64,000 bases of DNA, taken from positions 3,179,601-3,243,600 of the forward strand of contig WBMW01005542.1 in the NCBI GenBank assembly GCA_013396635.1, given 5' to 3'. Position 1 is the first letter of the stretch; every line of letters begins with the position of its first letter. Under the pieces are notes generated by a model, which was not told where the DNA came from, made no database searches, and saw only the letters and a program-made list of their open reading frames with translations. Source of the DNA: Penelope pileata. Its lineage: Eukaryota; Chordata; Aves; Galliformes; Cracidae. Position numbers and translations under genes: made by a program. Positions 22,501 through 35,006 of the stretch are shown here, piece after piece.

Positions 22501-25500
22501 AAAATAATTTTGAAACGCTGTCTCAAAACAGCTATGGCTAGCAGACGTCAGTCAGGGGAAATCTGTCTTTAAATTCCAGTCACTGGAGTTGTATTTCTAT
22601 TGTGTTTAAACCAATTCAGTCAACCCCACTGAATTTCCATTGTTGAGGGAGTCAAGACAGGCAGGAAAGAAAGAAAGAAAGAAAAGAAGTCTACGGGAAA
22701 GATATGCTGAGAAAGAGAAGAACATTCTGAGAGTAGGAAGAAAATTGAGAAGACTGAAGTGAAGAATAGAAAATGAAGACACTAATAACTCTTCGTATTT
22801 TTTTTTTCTCTGCAGAGATTCTGTCATTAGACGACCGTAACTACCCACCTGTAGCGTAACTACAACACACACAGTGGACATAACAACCTAATCTTCCTCC
22901 TTTTCTTTGCGTCACCTCTACGGGGAAAATGCCAGAAGAGACATTTATCTGACGTGTGTCATATCTCCGGGTTTCAAACCTGTCCAAAATGAAAAAGTGA
23001 AGCAGTTTGTTTGACTTGCAGAAAGGGTTTTGGCTTGCTCCCCACGAAAATACGATTATAAATTCCTCCTGCATTTACTGTTGGCGTATTCTAAACAATT
23101 GAGTTCACTGATTACTGAGTTATATAAGAATTCTTGTGTTATTTGAGACTTACTACATCAGACGCGGTATAAAAGTGACATACCTATTTTTTAACATCTA
23201 AAATCCAAACGAAAGAGAACTTTTTCTGTTCTGTGGGATTTTTATTGCTGGTTGGAGGAGGAGGAAAGAAAACTGTGGGAATTCTTGCCTCATACTCCCA
23301 AGCTGATGCTTTCAGTGCAATTTTTATCCATTTGCAGCTGGGCTGTGGCTCTTCCTATTCTGTGACAATGATGTCCAGATATTCAAAAATGTTGATGTCC
23401 TTATTTCAACCTCTGGGATTCAGCCTCTGCATTTGATTCAAGATTTTGAAAGTCTTGGCATCTATCCTGATGCTTCTTGATGAATTGTAGGACATGAAAG
23501 AAACTACATTTTGACCACTCCACTTGTTACCTTAGTTGTGGCGTGCCACATTATCTGTCACAGATGGGAAAAACACATGTGAATGAATGTAATCCATTTA
23601 TTGGTTTATGGTCACAAAGTCCTCAAGGGAGTGTTCCAAATCCAGAATGCTGGATTTCGTTTTTCAGTGAGCTAGCAGAAAGACGCAGCTTCCTTTTCGC
23701 TGTATGTCCGGCAGTCTTCGGTAAACTCGTCACAGGTGAAGAGCAACTACATATAAAACTATTATTCCCAGAAATTTTTGATGAATAATTGATTTTTTAA
23801 AAAGCTTTCCGAGATCTTTAAAATGCAGCTCAAGAGGTTATCTGCACGGGGATGACCCAGAGGAAGAACACATTTTCAGAAAGTGATGCTACCCCATATT
23901 GTAGGACAAGAACTTCTGTGTATTCCGTTGCATTCTGTGTACGTTCTGTGGTATTTGTCCTATTCTGATGCTTTCTCACAAACTGTTTATTTTTTAATAT
24001 TGCTGACATATCAGAGCAAGCCTGAATCTTAGACATTTGGTAAGCGACAGTGAGTGCTGTAAATCTGATTTTTCTGCAAGTTGCTCTTAGGTTTAAAGCT
24101 CTCCTTAAAGAAAAACTAAAGCACAGATACTAACAGCAAAATGTATTCACATTGTCCTTTAAGTGTGCTCCAGTTTGTTCACAGAAGCAATTGGCAAAAG
24201 ATATAATCTGACTGAACTAGCAGTGTTCATTCTTTCAGTTTGGTTTGCCAACTGTGGAACAAGTTTTTCTGACGCAGGGACATCTTCCTAATCAGAAAGC
24301 TGTGGAGACTGACATCCATCCGCTGGAGTCACTGAGTATCCAGCAGTACTTGGATGTCTCCAGGTCACACTGGGCTCCCAACATATTCTAAACGCACAAG
24401 GCGTTCAGAATGGATCATAGATCCCATTTGATAAAATGTGCAAGTGAGGCATAATGTGTAACTTATTAAACTGATAGCTCAGGAATTGATTACTCATTGG
24501 CAAGAAACCCACAGAGCAAAGTAAGAATATGCTGAAGAATGGTATTAAATGGATTTCTGCAGGTAGGCTGTGTGGTCTCCAACATTAAAAGAAGAAGCAG
24601 CAAGCCCTGTGCTCCCCTCTCGATTCCACTATCGGCCATTTGATAACACTGTTTATTCGTATCATCTCAGTTTGTCCAACAGTACCACTTTGAGGCTTTA
24701 AATATGGGACCCTAGCCGAATCACATCATCTCTAGGGTTTGGTTTCACTATCTCGTTGTTGTATTTTAGAACCATACTGTTAGGGTGACTCGGCAATGTT
24801 TGCTGAGCACTTTGAAAAAATGAAGCAATGTATTAAGGCATAAGGAGGGTTGTTATTTAAGAAAAACTTCATTATTTTTCAAAAGCAAACAATTTTGGCA
24901 AGATGATAAAAGGAAGAAAGAAAGAGGGAGTGTAGGGCTGAAGACAGTATGCTCATTTTCTTCTCACCAAACAGTAAACTCTTCAAAAACACTAGATTCT
25001 TTCATTTTCATTGTTCCATCACCCAGCCTCTTGCACTCAAGAGCAGCCATTTCATATCTGTATTTACCCTTCTTAAGCCATTCTCTGTGCTCATGCTTTT
25101 CAGCACTTTATACATTTATTTAAGGATCAACTCGGAGCACTCATTCCTCTTATTAGGAAAACACATTACATTCACACATCAGAGCCTGCAACAGCAAAGC
25201 TATTATAAATCATAAGATATCACTGACACCCTCCTTTCATCTTCTCAGAGATGCAATACCTTTTTCAGGGTCTTTGCTTTCACTCAGGTTGCTTTGCTGC
25301 TTCCTTCTGGGAACTGAAATAAATAGCCTTTCCTTTCCTTTCGCAGCCAGGATCTTCTTTCCTCCTGATAGCACATGACAGAGGGACTGCCCGTTGTCAG
25401 TGCTTACAGCTCAATCCACGCAACTTTGGTATTTAGAAGCAATAACGCGATGACGACTCCTTTACAAAAGGCAACGCCCGTATCAAAACCATTAAACTGA

Positions 25501-27411
25501 TTTTCATGGGCTCACATTATTGTGATACGTCTATCAGTAATACATTTACCATGTATTTACAGTACATATTCTTTTCTAAATAGAAGAAAGGAGGATTAAA
25601 GCAGGGAAGTACAGCTCAAGATGTGACATTTGCATGTTATGAAGAATTGGATAAAATGCCTTCAAGACTTATGTGCTGAATTCAAGTAGTAGAAATTAGG
25701 TAAACACCCAGTGAGAGGAGTAAGCATTTCAAGCTAAAGAAAAAAAAAGTAACACAAAAGAGACAACATCAAGAATGGAAGAAAGGTGTTTAGAGGAGGC
25801 AGCAGTGGAATGGTGTCATAGGCGGCCAGAAGAGGGATAAAATTTCAAGGGTGACTGCAGCAATCCAGCCAGGACTATTCAAAAACAAGAAAACCCAAAG
25901 ATGTTACCCACTTTGAGCCCTGCTGGTAATTCTGTAGCATGCTTACACTCCATCCACAAGTTGCTGCCTGTTGGCTCATTAAGTCAATCCACTTTCTTTT
26001 TTGCTGCTGCTGATAAGCACGTAAATGTTTTGGGCAACATTACGTGACACCGTCATTCAAAATATGACCAAGCTGTGAGGAGATTAACAAGACTCTACAG
26101 CTCTTTTGAAGCTTTTTTTTTAGTGATTATGAAAGGAGAACTATAATTTCTAAAAAAGGATGATTATTTTTCATGAACTTTTCTTAAAGAAATAAAGCAA
26201 TAGGAAATCTGATCTGGACAGCTCAGGTAAAATTAGCTACGGTGAATCAGTAGTTTAGATGTGACACAACAAGCTACATGGCGTTGTGAAAAATTTCTTA
26301 ACATTTTCTGCTTAAAGTCACTGCGAAGTCCATTGCTTCTATTTGTTATCTGTTTTCTGAAAATTGGACATTAGCTAAAAAGTCTGATGTGTTCCGTGGA
26401 GCTGGTCACAAGATACTGACCCGACTGCGTTAAAACACGCTGGAGATAAGCTGTCTGTCTGTCTTTCTGCCTAATAACGAAAGGTACAACTCTGTAAATT
26501 TAAATAAGCTGATCTATCCGGAATAGGAATTTAAGTTTGTTTTAAAAGGCACTTTCTGAAAAGATTCATTTCCTAAATTATAAAAAGGAAATGGCTTCTT
26601 TTTGGATTAGAAAAAATATCTTCTTCGGGGTTTGCAGGGTTATGTCTCCACCACGTGAACCTGGTGTTCACACAGGATTGTGTAATGGTAAAAGTATTTG
26701 TCTGGAGCAGCCAGCTTTATGATTGACTGGTGATATTCTACCGAAGAAGATCTGAGTGAAGATAACATTTTCAAAAGAAAAATATTGCTGGCACTCGACT
26801 ACCTGTTCTGTACAGCATTTATTCGCACTTGTCAACCAACCAAAATAAAACCTTCAGTGCTGCCAATTTGCGACCTCCTTTGCTGTAAAATACTCTGTTA
26901 CTAAATCAGCACTTCTCTGCTGTCTGTATTTGTCTTAAACCTTTCTGTGAAACAGTATCTACCTCCTTGGAGCCAATTACTGCTCTTGCTGTGTACGCAA
27001 TGAGAGTTCTGTGCAAAGATCAAGGGGACATTAGGTGTAGTTACATCCAGGTGATAGTGATGTAGGGTTTACTTTAGGGTTGCTCATTTATTAGGATACA
27101 TTTTGTGTGTTCGTACTGAAGGACAGCTCAGCGGTACTGGAGCCTGAACTCATTGTTCTCAACATTTACTTGCTTTTTACACTGAGTTGTTAGGATGAGC
27201 TGGGTAAATGTTTTGAGGTTTTTTGAGGTAATGAGTTAAAGACACGTGGAACTGCAGTCATGTTTTACCAGCTTAATACAGCAGTAAACTGAAATGCCTG
27301 ATTTATCCTGATGAAATAACGAGAAGATGTTAACATTTCTCAGAATAATCTGCGAGGAATAGGAAGTGTTCTTGCCTATGGCTATATTGTGCTAGGGTCT
27401 GATTATATCAG
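22501..27411. other. AT-rich spacer, no gene recognised
   Basis: About 5 kb with only short open frames. A GAAA tetranucleotide repeat lies at 22664-22685. The stretch 25216-27411 has no open frame above about 60 codons on either strand. I see no repeat family that I can name here. Confidence 0.5.
22664..22685 (+). repeat. GAAA tetranucleotide repeat
   Basis: About five GAAA units between GGCAG and AGAAGTC. A plain microsatellite. Confidence 0.8.
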
Positions 27412-28025
27412 AGCTCATAAATCAGGAAGTCAGAGGGGACCACTGTGATCATCCAGCCTGGCCTCTTGTATAACACAAGCCATGGGACTTCCCTGAGTTA
27501 AGTCCTGCTTGAACTGGAGCACAAAGTTTAGAGAAGCAGCCAAACCCAATTAAAATACTTCCAGTGATGAAGAGCCCACAGCAACCCTTAGTGAATTGTT
27601 TCAAGGAACAACAATTCTAGCCCTTACATTTTTGTGCTTTATTTTTATTTTGAATTTGCCATGACTCAGCTTCCAGCAATTAAATCTCGTTACGCCTTTG
27701 TTTGCTGGACTAACTCTCATTTGTCAAAATCATGTCCCTGCCATAGATACTTAAGGACTGCGATCATCTAATCTCTTTCTTAAAATAGCAGATTGAACTC
27801 TTTGAGGCTATTTTTATAAAACATATTTTCAGATCGTGTAATGGGTACCACGGCTCTTCTCCATGGTGTGAGTAATCTGCCAGCATCCTTTATGGATGGT
27901 GGGCATCAGGAATGGACTCAGTCCACCATGAGTCCTACCAGTGCTAAATCTAGCAGTCTCATCACCTTCCTCACTTTTCCGAAGTGCTCCTGGCTGGTCC
28001 CTAAGATTCCTTTTGGCTGCAGTGA
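27412..28025 (-). mobile_element. long, very old CR1-type LINE fragment
   Basis: Read on the plus strand, landmarks come in the order expected of an amniote CR1 3' region in reverse. These are GTCAGAGGGGACCACTGTG and ATCATCCAGCCTGGCCTC; TCCAGTGATGAAGAGCCCAC and AACCCTTAGTGAATTG; ACTTAAGGACTGCGATCATC; AGATTGAACTCTTTGAGG; CACGGCTCTTCT; then GTGGGCATCAGGAATGGACT and ACCAGTGCTAAAT. Six hundred bases of co-linear similarity make it the longest repeat copy here. Divergence is high and similar to old CR1 lineages shared with turtles and crocodilians. It is far from any intact open frame. Confidence 0.8.
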
Positions 28026-31000
28026 GAGGTTGTACTCAGCAAGTTATTGACCCTCACCCCCCAAATTCATTTTCAGAGTCACTTTTTCATAGGACAAACT
28101 CTCCATCTTATTAGGCTACACTTTAATTCCTCATTATGTAATATTCATACAAGAAAAAATGTGTCTGTTTTCACTGGCATTTTGGTTGGTTGGTTGTTTT
28201 TGACTGTTGTGGTTTTTTTCTTTGTTTTTTCTTTTTTTTTTTTTTTTCAATCAGTTTACGGAGTCATCCACATCTGCTTGTCTCTTCAGTATTTATTGCT
28301 CCTCATTGCAAATTTTTAAGTGTCATGCAAGCTTAGCTATCAGTGATTTAAAGTTCTCTGCCACTGTTGGAGGGTCAGTGCAAACATCACTAGGTTTAGT
28401 GATGACAGCAGTAACAGCGGTGAAAAGAAAATAAAGATTTTTCATCTTCAGCAATATGATGCAGGTAAAAAAAAAAAAGTGGCATCTCTCTTGGTGTTGA
28501 ATATAAAAGTAAAAAGGCAACGTGAAGAGGTTAAGCCAAATTTTTAAATGTTAGGAGTACTGTTTAAGTAAAAATGCGTATCAGAAGAGACTTCAACTTC
28601 CTTATGTAGGACTAGACTGTATCCAGGCTGAATACAGCTGGACGTGGCTGCAGCAAAGAACTCCCCGCGCTGCCTGACTCTTTCATGCATGTCCAGGTAG
28701 GTGGCAAGTGCAACAGTTCTATAACTTAATGCAATACGAGGGCCTTTGGGTGCTCCAATGCTGAGAGAGGAGGGGAAGACCAAAGCCTGCAGCTCCACCA
28801 GCTGCACGCCAGCAGCTGGACTTGCTCCCTCCCGACCTGCCCACGGTGCCAGGAGGAATGACAGCCTCCAGCATCTCCTCTCAGGGCACCAGCGGCCTCA
28901 GGGGGCTGTAAGGAGTACAGGGGCAGACAGTGGGGTGCCTGGAAGTGGGTTGCTCCAAGTCCACGTGTCAGCAAGGGCCTGGAAAACTCAGCATTCAAGT
29001 GAGGGCAGAGAGAGAGTCAAGACAACTCCAAAGCCTGGCAGCATTCCTTCTGCTCTGTGTGCTGTCTGCTCCGACCAAGACCCTTCTCAGTCATTTTGGA
29101 GCATGAGTAAGCATCCTCATGCCACCCCAGGCAGTGCCAGCAGTGATCTGTGAGTTGCGTGGGCACCGGTGTACACCAGCCACCCATCCCTGGCAGATCA
29201 GTGAAGCTTGTGCTGAACCTTGCTCCTCTGCGGAGTCACTGCTGCTGCGGGAGCTATTTAGATTAAAGCTGACATGGGTATCGCTCCTGATGTATTTACT
29301 GTGTCAGCATAGATGGGCCTTCACAGATATTATCGACATCAGCCAGCAGATTTTTACAGGAAATTACTCGGTGATATTGCCCTCATAGCAAATACATATA
29401 TATGCTAAAGTCCCATTTACCGCATTTGTTTGTCATACCAAAATAAAGTGCAATGACATGGCCAACTTATGTGCCTCACACTGTTACACACCTTTAGGGT
29501 CTTAACATCCCTAACACCATGCATATTTTAACACTTCTAACGTCATCTCTCTCTTTTTCTTTCCTTAATTGTGTGTGGGATCTAAGGCCTTTCCTCAGGG
29601 CTGGGTGAGCTGTTGCTCCACACTGTGCTGCAGTGCAGGGTTCTTGGATGTTCACCGTGGGAGTTTAATGAGTGTTTATCTTCTGATAGTGCCAAGAGGC
29701 TGTCTCGTGCTCCGTCCTTCCGGTGGCTGTAGTTTCTCAATGCGGGGCTAATGCAAATGTCCTGGCGTTGTAATAATAATGGCTCACAGAAATACACGCT
29801 TGCTCACTGCTGCGTTATAACAACAAGAATTCACTTCTTCAGTGCCCTGAGATTTTCCAAGATCACAGTTTGTCCTGGGGAGATACCTGGTTACAACACA
29901 GCTGGGGCCGTGGTCGCAGAAGTATGCAGACAGCACTGCATGCGGCCTCGGGATACTGCTCAGGGTCTGGCTACATGTAATTCTTTATTCAGAAAGGGCT
30001 GGTGCATATTTTCCTTGCTTTTTGCAGGGATACAGCCCCACACTGTGTGCAGGTGACTGCAGCCACCCCAGTTATCAGACCCCTGGCTCAGGTTGCTGCC
30101 TCTCAGATGTCAGTCTCAGCTCACAATGTGGAGCGCAAAAGCAAAGTCACACGGGCTACATTTACACTCAGCTCTGGCAGCACCTTAACTTCGTATTTGC
30201 AATAACTGTCTGAATGCACACTCTGTAAGCTAATTCTAACCCCAAACTGTAACTTCTTACAGTTCGTTTTCTCTGGAGCTCCATCCCTATGGTGCTCTGA
30301 GGCCTGCTAGGGATGCCGCAGTCTTTCACAGCCCCTCTTGCTGCTTGGACCACACTTCCCCACATGCCTCACATCTGCTCACCAGGTTCCTGGATATCCT
30401 TGATGTAGTCTGGCCAATCTGCTGCATCTCTGCCTCTCCAGATACAGGCTTCTATTCCAAAATGGCTCTGCTTTATACTCAAGAGTTTCTATTTTGGGTA
30501 ACCCAGCTGCCCTTACGTACACTAACCTTTATGCCCAATTCATCTTCATAGCCCCAGCATCCTTGAGAAGCAACCAAAGTTTTTCTGTGATGTCTGGCTA
30601 CTCTATCAGAAAGCTAGAAACAAGCACTTGTAAATCTTTGTCTTGCAAAATTTGTTTTCTGATATTTTCCAAATCCTTGCCTTGAAACCATCTGTATAAG
30701 AATAAAAACAAATGAAAAATAGGCATTCCATACACACATTGGTAAAAGGCTCACTTTTTTTTTTTTAACTCTTTAGTTAGGAATGGTATATGGTTGAATT
30801 TTCTCCCTGTCAGAGTGTGTCTTGTCCATTTTCTGTGTTTTCATGCTGCTGCACTGCTCTGGCTAAAAATTCTGTATAAATACAGACAGTCTAATTTTGC
30901 AGTGCCAGAGGTTTCTGCTGAAAGTTGTTCGTGACTTTCTGTCCTTAACGTACACTGCATCACAAGACACTCTTCCCAGTGTGTGTTTGTATCCATTTGT

Positions 31001-31200
31001 TGAGAGTGACGTTGACACAAAAGGATGTTTCTGTCATCACTGCAATGCCTCAGTCCGGTTCCAGTGGCACATGATATACTTGCATGTGGTTAGAGTGGTC
31101 ATTGGTTAGAGTGATTACATTTAAAGCTGTGAGATATGTTCCCTGATAAGTGCAATGGCAGCATCATGTCCAAGTTGTTTTCTTCCTAAAGGAGGAAATT
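28026..31200. other. spacer, no gene recognised
   Basis: About 3 kb of spacer. It includes a T run at 28229-28248 and an A run near 28469-28480. The patch 28600-29250 is GC-richer and shows overlapping open frames on both strands (up to 135 codons) without any family signature. Nothing else could be named. Confidence 0.5.
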
Positions 31201-31202
31201 TT

Positions 31203-31422
31203 AGGAGGAAATTCTTCACTCAGAGAGCGGTGAGGCACCAGCACAGGCTGCCCAGAGAAGCTGTGGATGCCACAACTCTGCAGACATTCAAGGCCAGGTT
31301 GGATGGGGCCCTGGGCAGCCTGATCTGGTGGGAGGTGTCCCTGCTCACAGCAGGGGATTGGAGCTGGATGGTCTTTGAGATCTTTTCCAACCCAAACCAT
31401 TCTGTGATTCTGTGATTCTATG
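31203..31422 (+). mobile_element. CR1 LINE 3' end with octamer tail
   Basis: This is the clearest repeat in the window. It begins in the last part of the CR1 ORF2 (frame resembling FFTQRAVRHQHRLPREAV, then TFKARLDGALGSLIW, as in CR1 reverse-transcriptase C-termini). It continues through the 3' UTR (GATTGGAGCTGGATGGTC, TTCCAACCCAAACCATTC) and ends in exactly three octamers, ATTCTGTG, ATTCTGTG, ATTCTATG, at 31399-31422. It is 5'-truncated like most CR1 copies and less diverged than the others here. An open frame of 86 codons crosses it but is only the remnant. Confidence 0.93.
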
Positions 31423-34400
31423 GTAAAGTACCTTCCTCTCATAACTGTACCAAGGGTTTCCCGCACATTCAGGAGTCCTGAAAAAGTGTCAATTGACATT
31501 TATCTCAATCTAGTGAGGGAAAAGAGGGAAAAATGTGTGAAAAGCCACAAATATAAGAAATAAAAACGTAAGTAGATGAGTAGATAAGAGAATGCCATGA
31601 AAAAAAGCGTCAGCATTCAGCCTTCCTTGCCTCTTCTCTGTTTCTTCCCCATGCCCACCACCACGCCCTGGGGGCTGATGCTCCTTATCCCTGTCCCCAC
31701 ACAGAGGGCAGCAGCGGTGCCTGAGCCAGTAGCCACCTCAGGCAGCTGGCACGCTGCAGCTCCCGGCCGTGCAAATGAGCCAGACGGGGCCTGGCAGCAG
31801 GATGGCGCAAGGCAGAACCCGTCCGTTCAGGCACATTTCTCCTGCTCGGCAGCCCACGCCGGCTCAGGCAGAAGTTTCTTCATCAGCAGTGTAGGCATGG
31901 CCTAGGCTCCTGGACGTTATTTGGTGCCAGAGACTAAACAATGCTTTTACGGGGCTTTCTGTGAGTTCAGGCTTCAGGGATGTGGTGTGTCCCTGCTATT
32001 CACTCACACGACAGGGGAGGAAGCAGCTACTACGTAGGCTTTGAACAATAGCAATATCAAACTCTCAAGGAAAACCATTGGACAAGGGTCTGTCCTGTGG
32101 CATACCTGGTGTACGGGTGAGCCAGCCTGGGATCTGATTGCCACAGGAGAAATTAGGTGACTGTAAAAAGGATGTGGCATCATTTTATGCAAATAATAAC
32201 TAGATGTTTAGAAGGTGGCTGGTATTTCTGTTTGAAATGACACAGGCATTTGATTGATGGTCTAGTACAACCCAGCTGCTACCGGTGACCGGCTGCAGTT
32301 GGCTGTTAGACAAGCACTGGGTCTAAAAGCTGGGGCCTAAGTCTACCCTACTTTCTACTCTTGGTTTATTTGCAAGACAGGAAATACTGTGAGATTCCTG
32401 GGGCACAAGTAAGGTGCCAGTCTGTCAATGCTTGCTGATGGGCATTGACTGCTTCCATGGCTGCCATGGTGACATGAGGTTACCTCTAAAGTGGTGAAGG
32501 TGGAACCATTCTGGAGTTGCTGAGATGAGGCAATCTGCATAGGAACCCCATGTTAAGTTTGGCCCTCACTACATCTCGTTCTCTTCCTCAGCTCCACTGT
32601 ATGTGGGTTTCCATCAGAAAGAAACATAGGCACCCTGACCAGAAGAGAGCTGCCTTGTGTTTTAACCAGATACCCAGTTTTGATCTGAGGAACCAAGACC
32701 CCAGGGCACACCAAACACATACTCACCGTAACATCTCACTGCAGGCTGAAGAGTTGAATCATTCTTTTTCATGTTTTCTTGTAAAAATTTCCCAGTGAAG
32801 CCAAGTAGCAAGCTAGATCAGTGCTGAATTGTGTGGAGAGCCTGAGAACAGCTCAAGGGCTGAAGGCAGTGCTGGATCACACGGTTCTGCTGTGTGGTGG
32901 GGCACAGGGCCACAGCAGACAGCTCTGACTGACTTCAGCCACATCCTGGTTAAAGTGCTCAGCAAGGGAAAGTCTCCTGGGAGCTGAGAGGGTGTTGGCA
33001 ATGGGCACATCACAGAGGCCAAGAGTCACAGCTCTGATGGGCTCTTGGCACAGTGAAGCACTTCCTCACGTGCTTCCTCACAGTGAAGCATGTCCTCACT
33101 GTGGGCCTGGTACGTGTCACACGCTGAGGCTCCGGCTCGTGGTCATGTAGGCCGAGGGACCAGCTGGACTGTCCGTGCTTCTGTGGGTGCTCCTCCTCCC
33201 ACGCAGTGCAGACAGAAAGATGTAGCTGCCATGTACCCATGGATCTGCAGTGCCACAAGTGCTCTGCTTCCTCCAGCGCCTTAGGTAGGTAGGCTGCAAA
33301 AGCCTGTTCCAATACTCAGGCTGGGCATCATCTGTGTGGACTGCCTTTCTCTGCATGGAAGAGAGGTTACCTGGAGAAATGCTGTAGAACAGTTTCCCCC
33401 ATGTCCTGATAGAATTAGACTCGTTGAAGAGTGTGTGAGCCTTTCTGTGCCACTTAGCCAGCCCTGAGAGGGGTGGGTGGCATTCTACCATTTACAGGAT
33501 CAGTAGCCAAGTGAGAGTCAACAGCCACATTTGTCCCTCCTCGCACTGCTTTAGGAAACCTCACTTCTGTCATGAAACCGCTCTTATCCTGAGAATGTTC
33601 TTTTCTATTTCCAATATTTCAAGTTTTTAGTTCTTTCTCGGATGTGTCTGAGGTCAGGTACAAAAGCATAAACACCAGGGTGACAAAAGCACGGTGTAAA
33701 TCTGAAAGCTCTCTGAAAGTCGGCACAGCTGTCTCCTAAGATCCAGTAAGGATACTGGTCTGGACTGGTTGCTCAGCGAGCTGCTGCCAAAATCCTGCTT
33801 GTCAAAACAAAGATGGCCCTTATTCTTTTCATACATACATACTTATGAACAAAATACTAGAAACCCCTCTCCTGAAAAAAACAGGAGAGATTTTCCAAAG
33901 CAGAGGAGTAAACCCACACCCCACAAAGCTCTCCCAACTGCTTTCAGCCTAGCTGACAGCTTATCACTGCAAACCTGGACCTCTTTATTTGAAAGGATCT
34001 GAGGACGGAACGACCAGGAAAGGAGAAAACACATGAGAAGGACATTCCACGCAGATGTGGAAAGACGATCTAGAAGAAAGCGGGGTGCGTGTGCTGAAGA
34101 AAGGTTGAACATGTGTTGCAGTGGGAGGTTGCGTTACAATTCCCACATCAACTGGCTCTGGCAAAGAGCCTGCGTGCAGGGTTTGAAGAGATTTGTGGAG
34201 CCTGCATCTATGAACACATATTGGGGAAATCTTCACGTATCCACAAATTCATTTTAGTTTTGAAGTGCTGGCGTGGTGCACACTCATAGGAGGAAATTGG
34301 AGTGCGTGCAAGTGGAAGAGGCAAGAGAGAGCGGCTGGTTCTGTGAGTATGCCAGCAGAGTATGGATGCGTAATTTGTAGCGTGGGAAGAAGCTCGCATA

Positions 34401-34850
34401 GAAGACTTCCATGGTGATGAAAGTATGATGAAACATCTGGGTTAAAAGATGAGCACAAAGAAAGCCCACAAAGAGTCAGACTGAGGAATATGGGCAAGAG
34501 ATGGAGCAACAGGAGAGATCCAGAGAGGGCGAGAGCACACGCAACAGGCAGAGAACAGCAGGGAAACAGCCCTTGAACAGCGCAGGAGGAAACACCGCAA
34601 AGAGAAAAAAATAACCAATCTGAAGGGGAAGAAAAAGTGTGAAGACACTGAGGAGGTACAAAGAACATAGAGTCAATTTTAGAGTTGCTTTTGGTAAGTT
34701 GGAGTTTTCTGGGGTGAGGATATTTTGTTTGGGTGTTATTTCTCTCAGTGTAAAATGTGCTGTGGAAACAGAAATGTGCTTACAGTTGGTCTAGGTTGCT
34801 TCTTACCTCATTATTTTTTTGTAATTTGGATGCCATTTTTCTTCATTTTG
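31423..34850. other. spacer, no gene recognised
   Basis: About 3.4 kb. Overlapping chance open frames (none above 140 codons) occur on both strands. A degenerate 30-base tandem repeat with hairpin potential is at 33049-33108. Minus-strand frames near 34249-34676 are leucine/serine-rich because the plus strand is purine-rich here. I do not read them as membrane proteins. Confidence 0.5.
33049..33108 (+). repeat. degenerate 30-base tandem repeat with hairpin
   Basis: CACAGTGAAGCA starts both halves (33049 and 33079), followed by similar CTTCCTCAC/TGTCCTCAC segments. In the second unit CACAGTGA (33079-33086) pairs perfectly with TCACTGTG (33096-33103). Confidence 0.6.
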
Positions 34851-35006
34851 ATAGAATTGTAGAAATATGGAATGGTTTTGGTTGGAAGGGACCTTACAGC
34901 CCACCCAGTTCCCACCCCCTGCTGTGGGCAGGGCTGCCACCCACTGGGTCAGGCTGCCCAGGGCCCAGGGCCCATCCAACCTGGCCTTAATGCCTCCAGG
35001 GATGGA
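34851..35006 (-). mobile_element. CR1 LINE 3' end
   Basis: The plus strand shows ATAGAATTGTAGAAATATGG, then AATGGTTTTGGTTGGAAGGG, ACCTTACAGCCCACCCAGTT, CCCCCTGCTGTGGGCAGGG, and CCATCCAACCTGGCCTTAAT ending in CCAGGGATGG. This is the avian CR1 3' end in reverse orientation. The octamer tail is reduced to about two decayed units. 5'-truncated, no coding potential. Confidence 0.92.

Noticed and set aside
31155..31415. 86-codon open frame
   Set aside because: It is a remnant of the CR1 ORF2 C-terminus and tail inside a truncated LINE copy, not a host gene.
34249..34676. Leucine/serine-rich minus-strand frames resembling membrane segments
   Set aside because: The plus strand is purine-rich here, so the minus strand translates to hydrophobic and serine residues. 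Three frames show the same bias, and no family is recognised.
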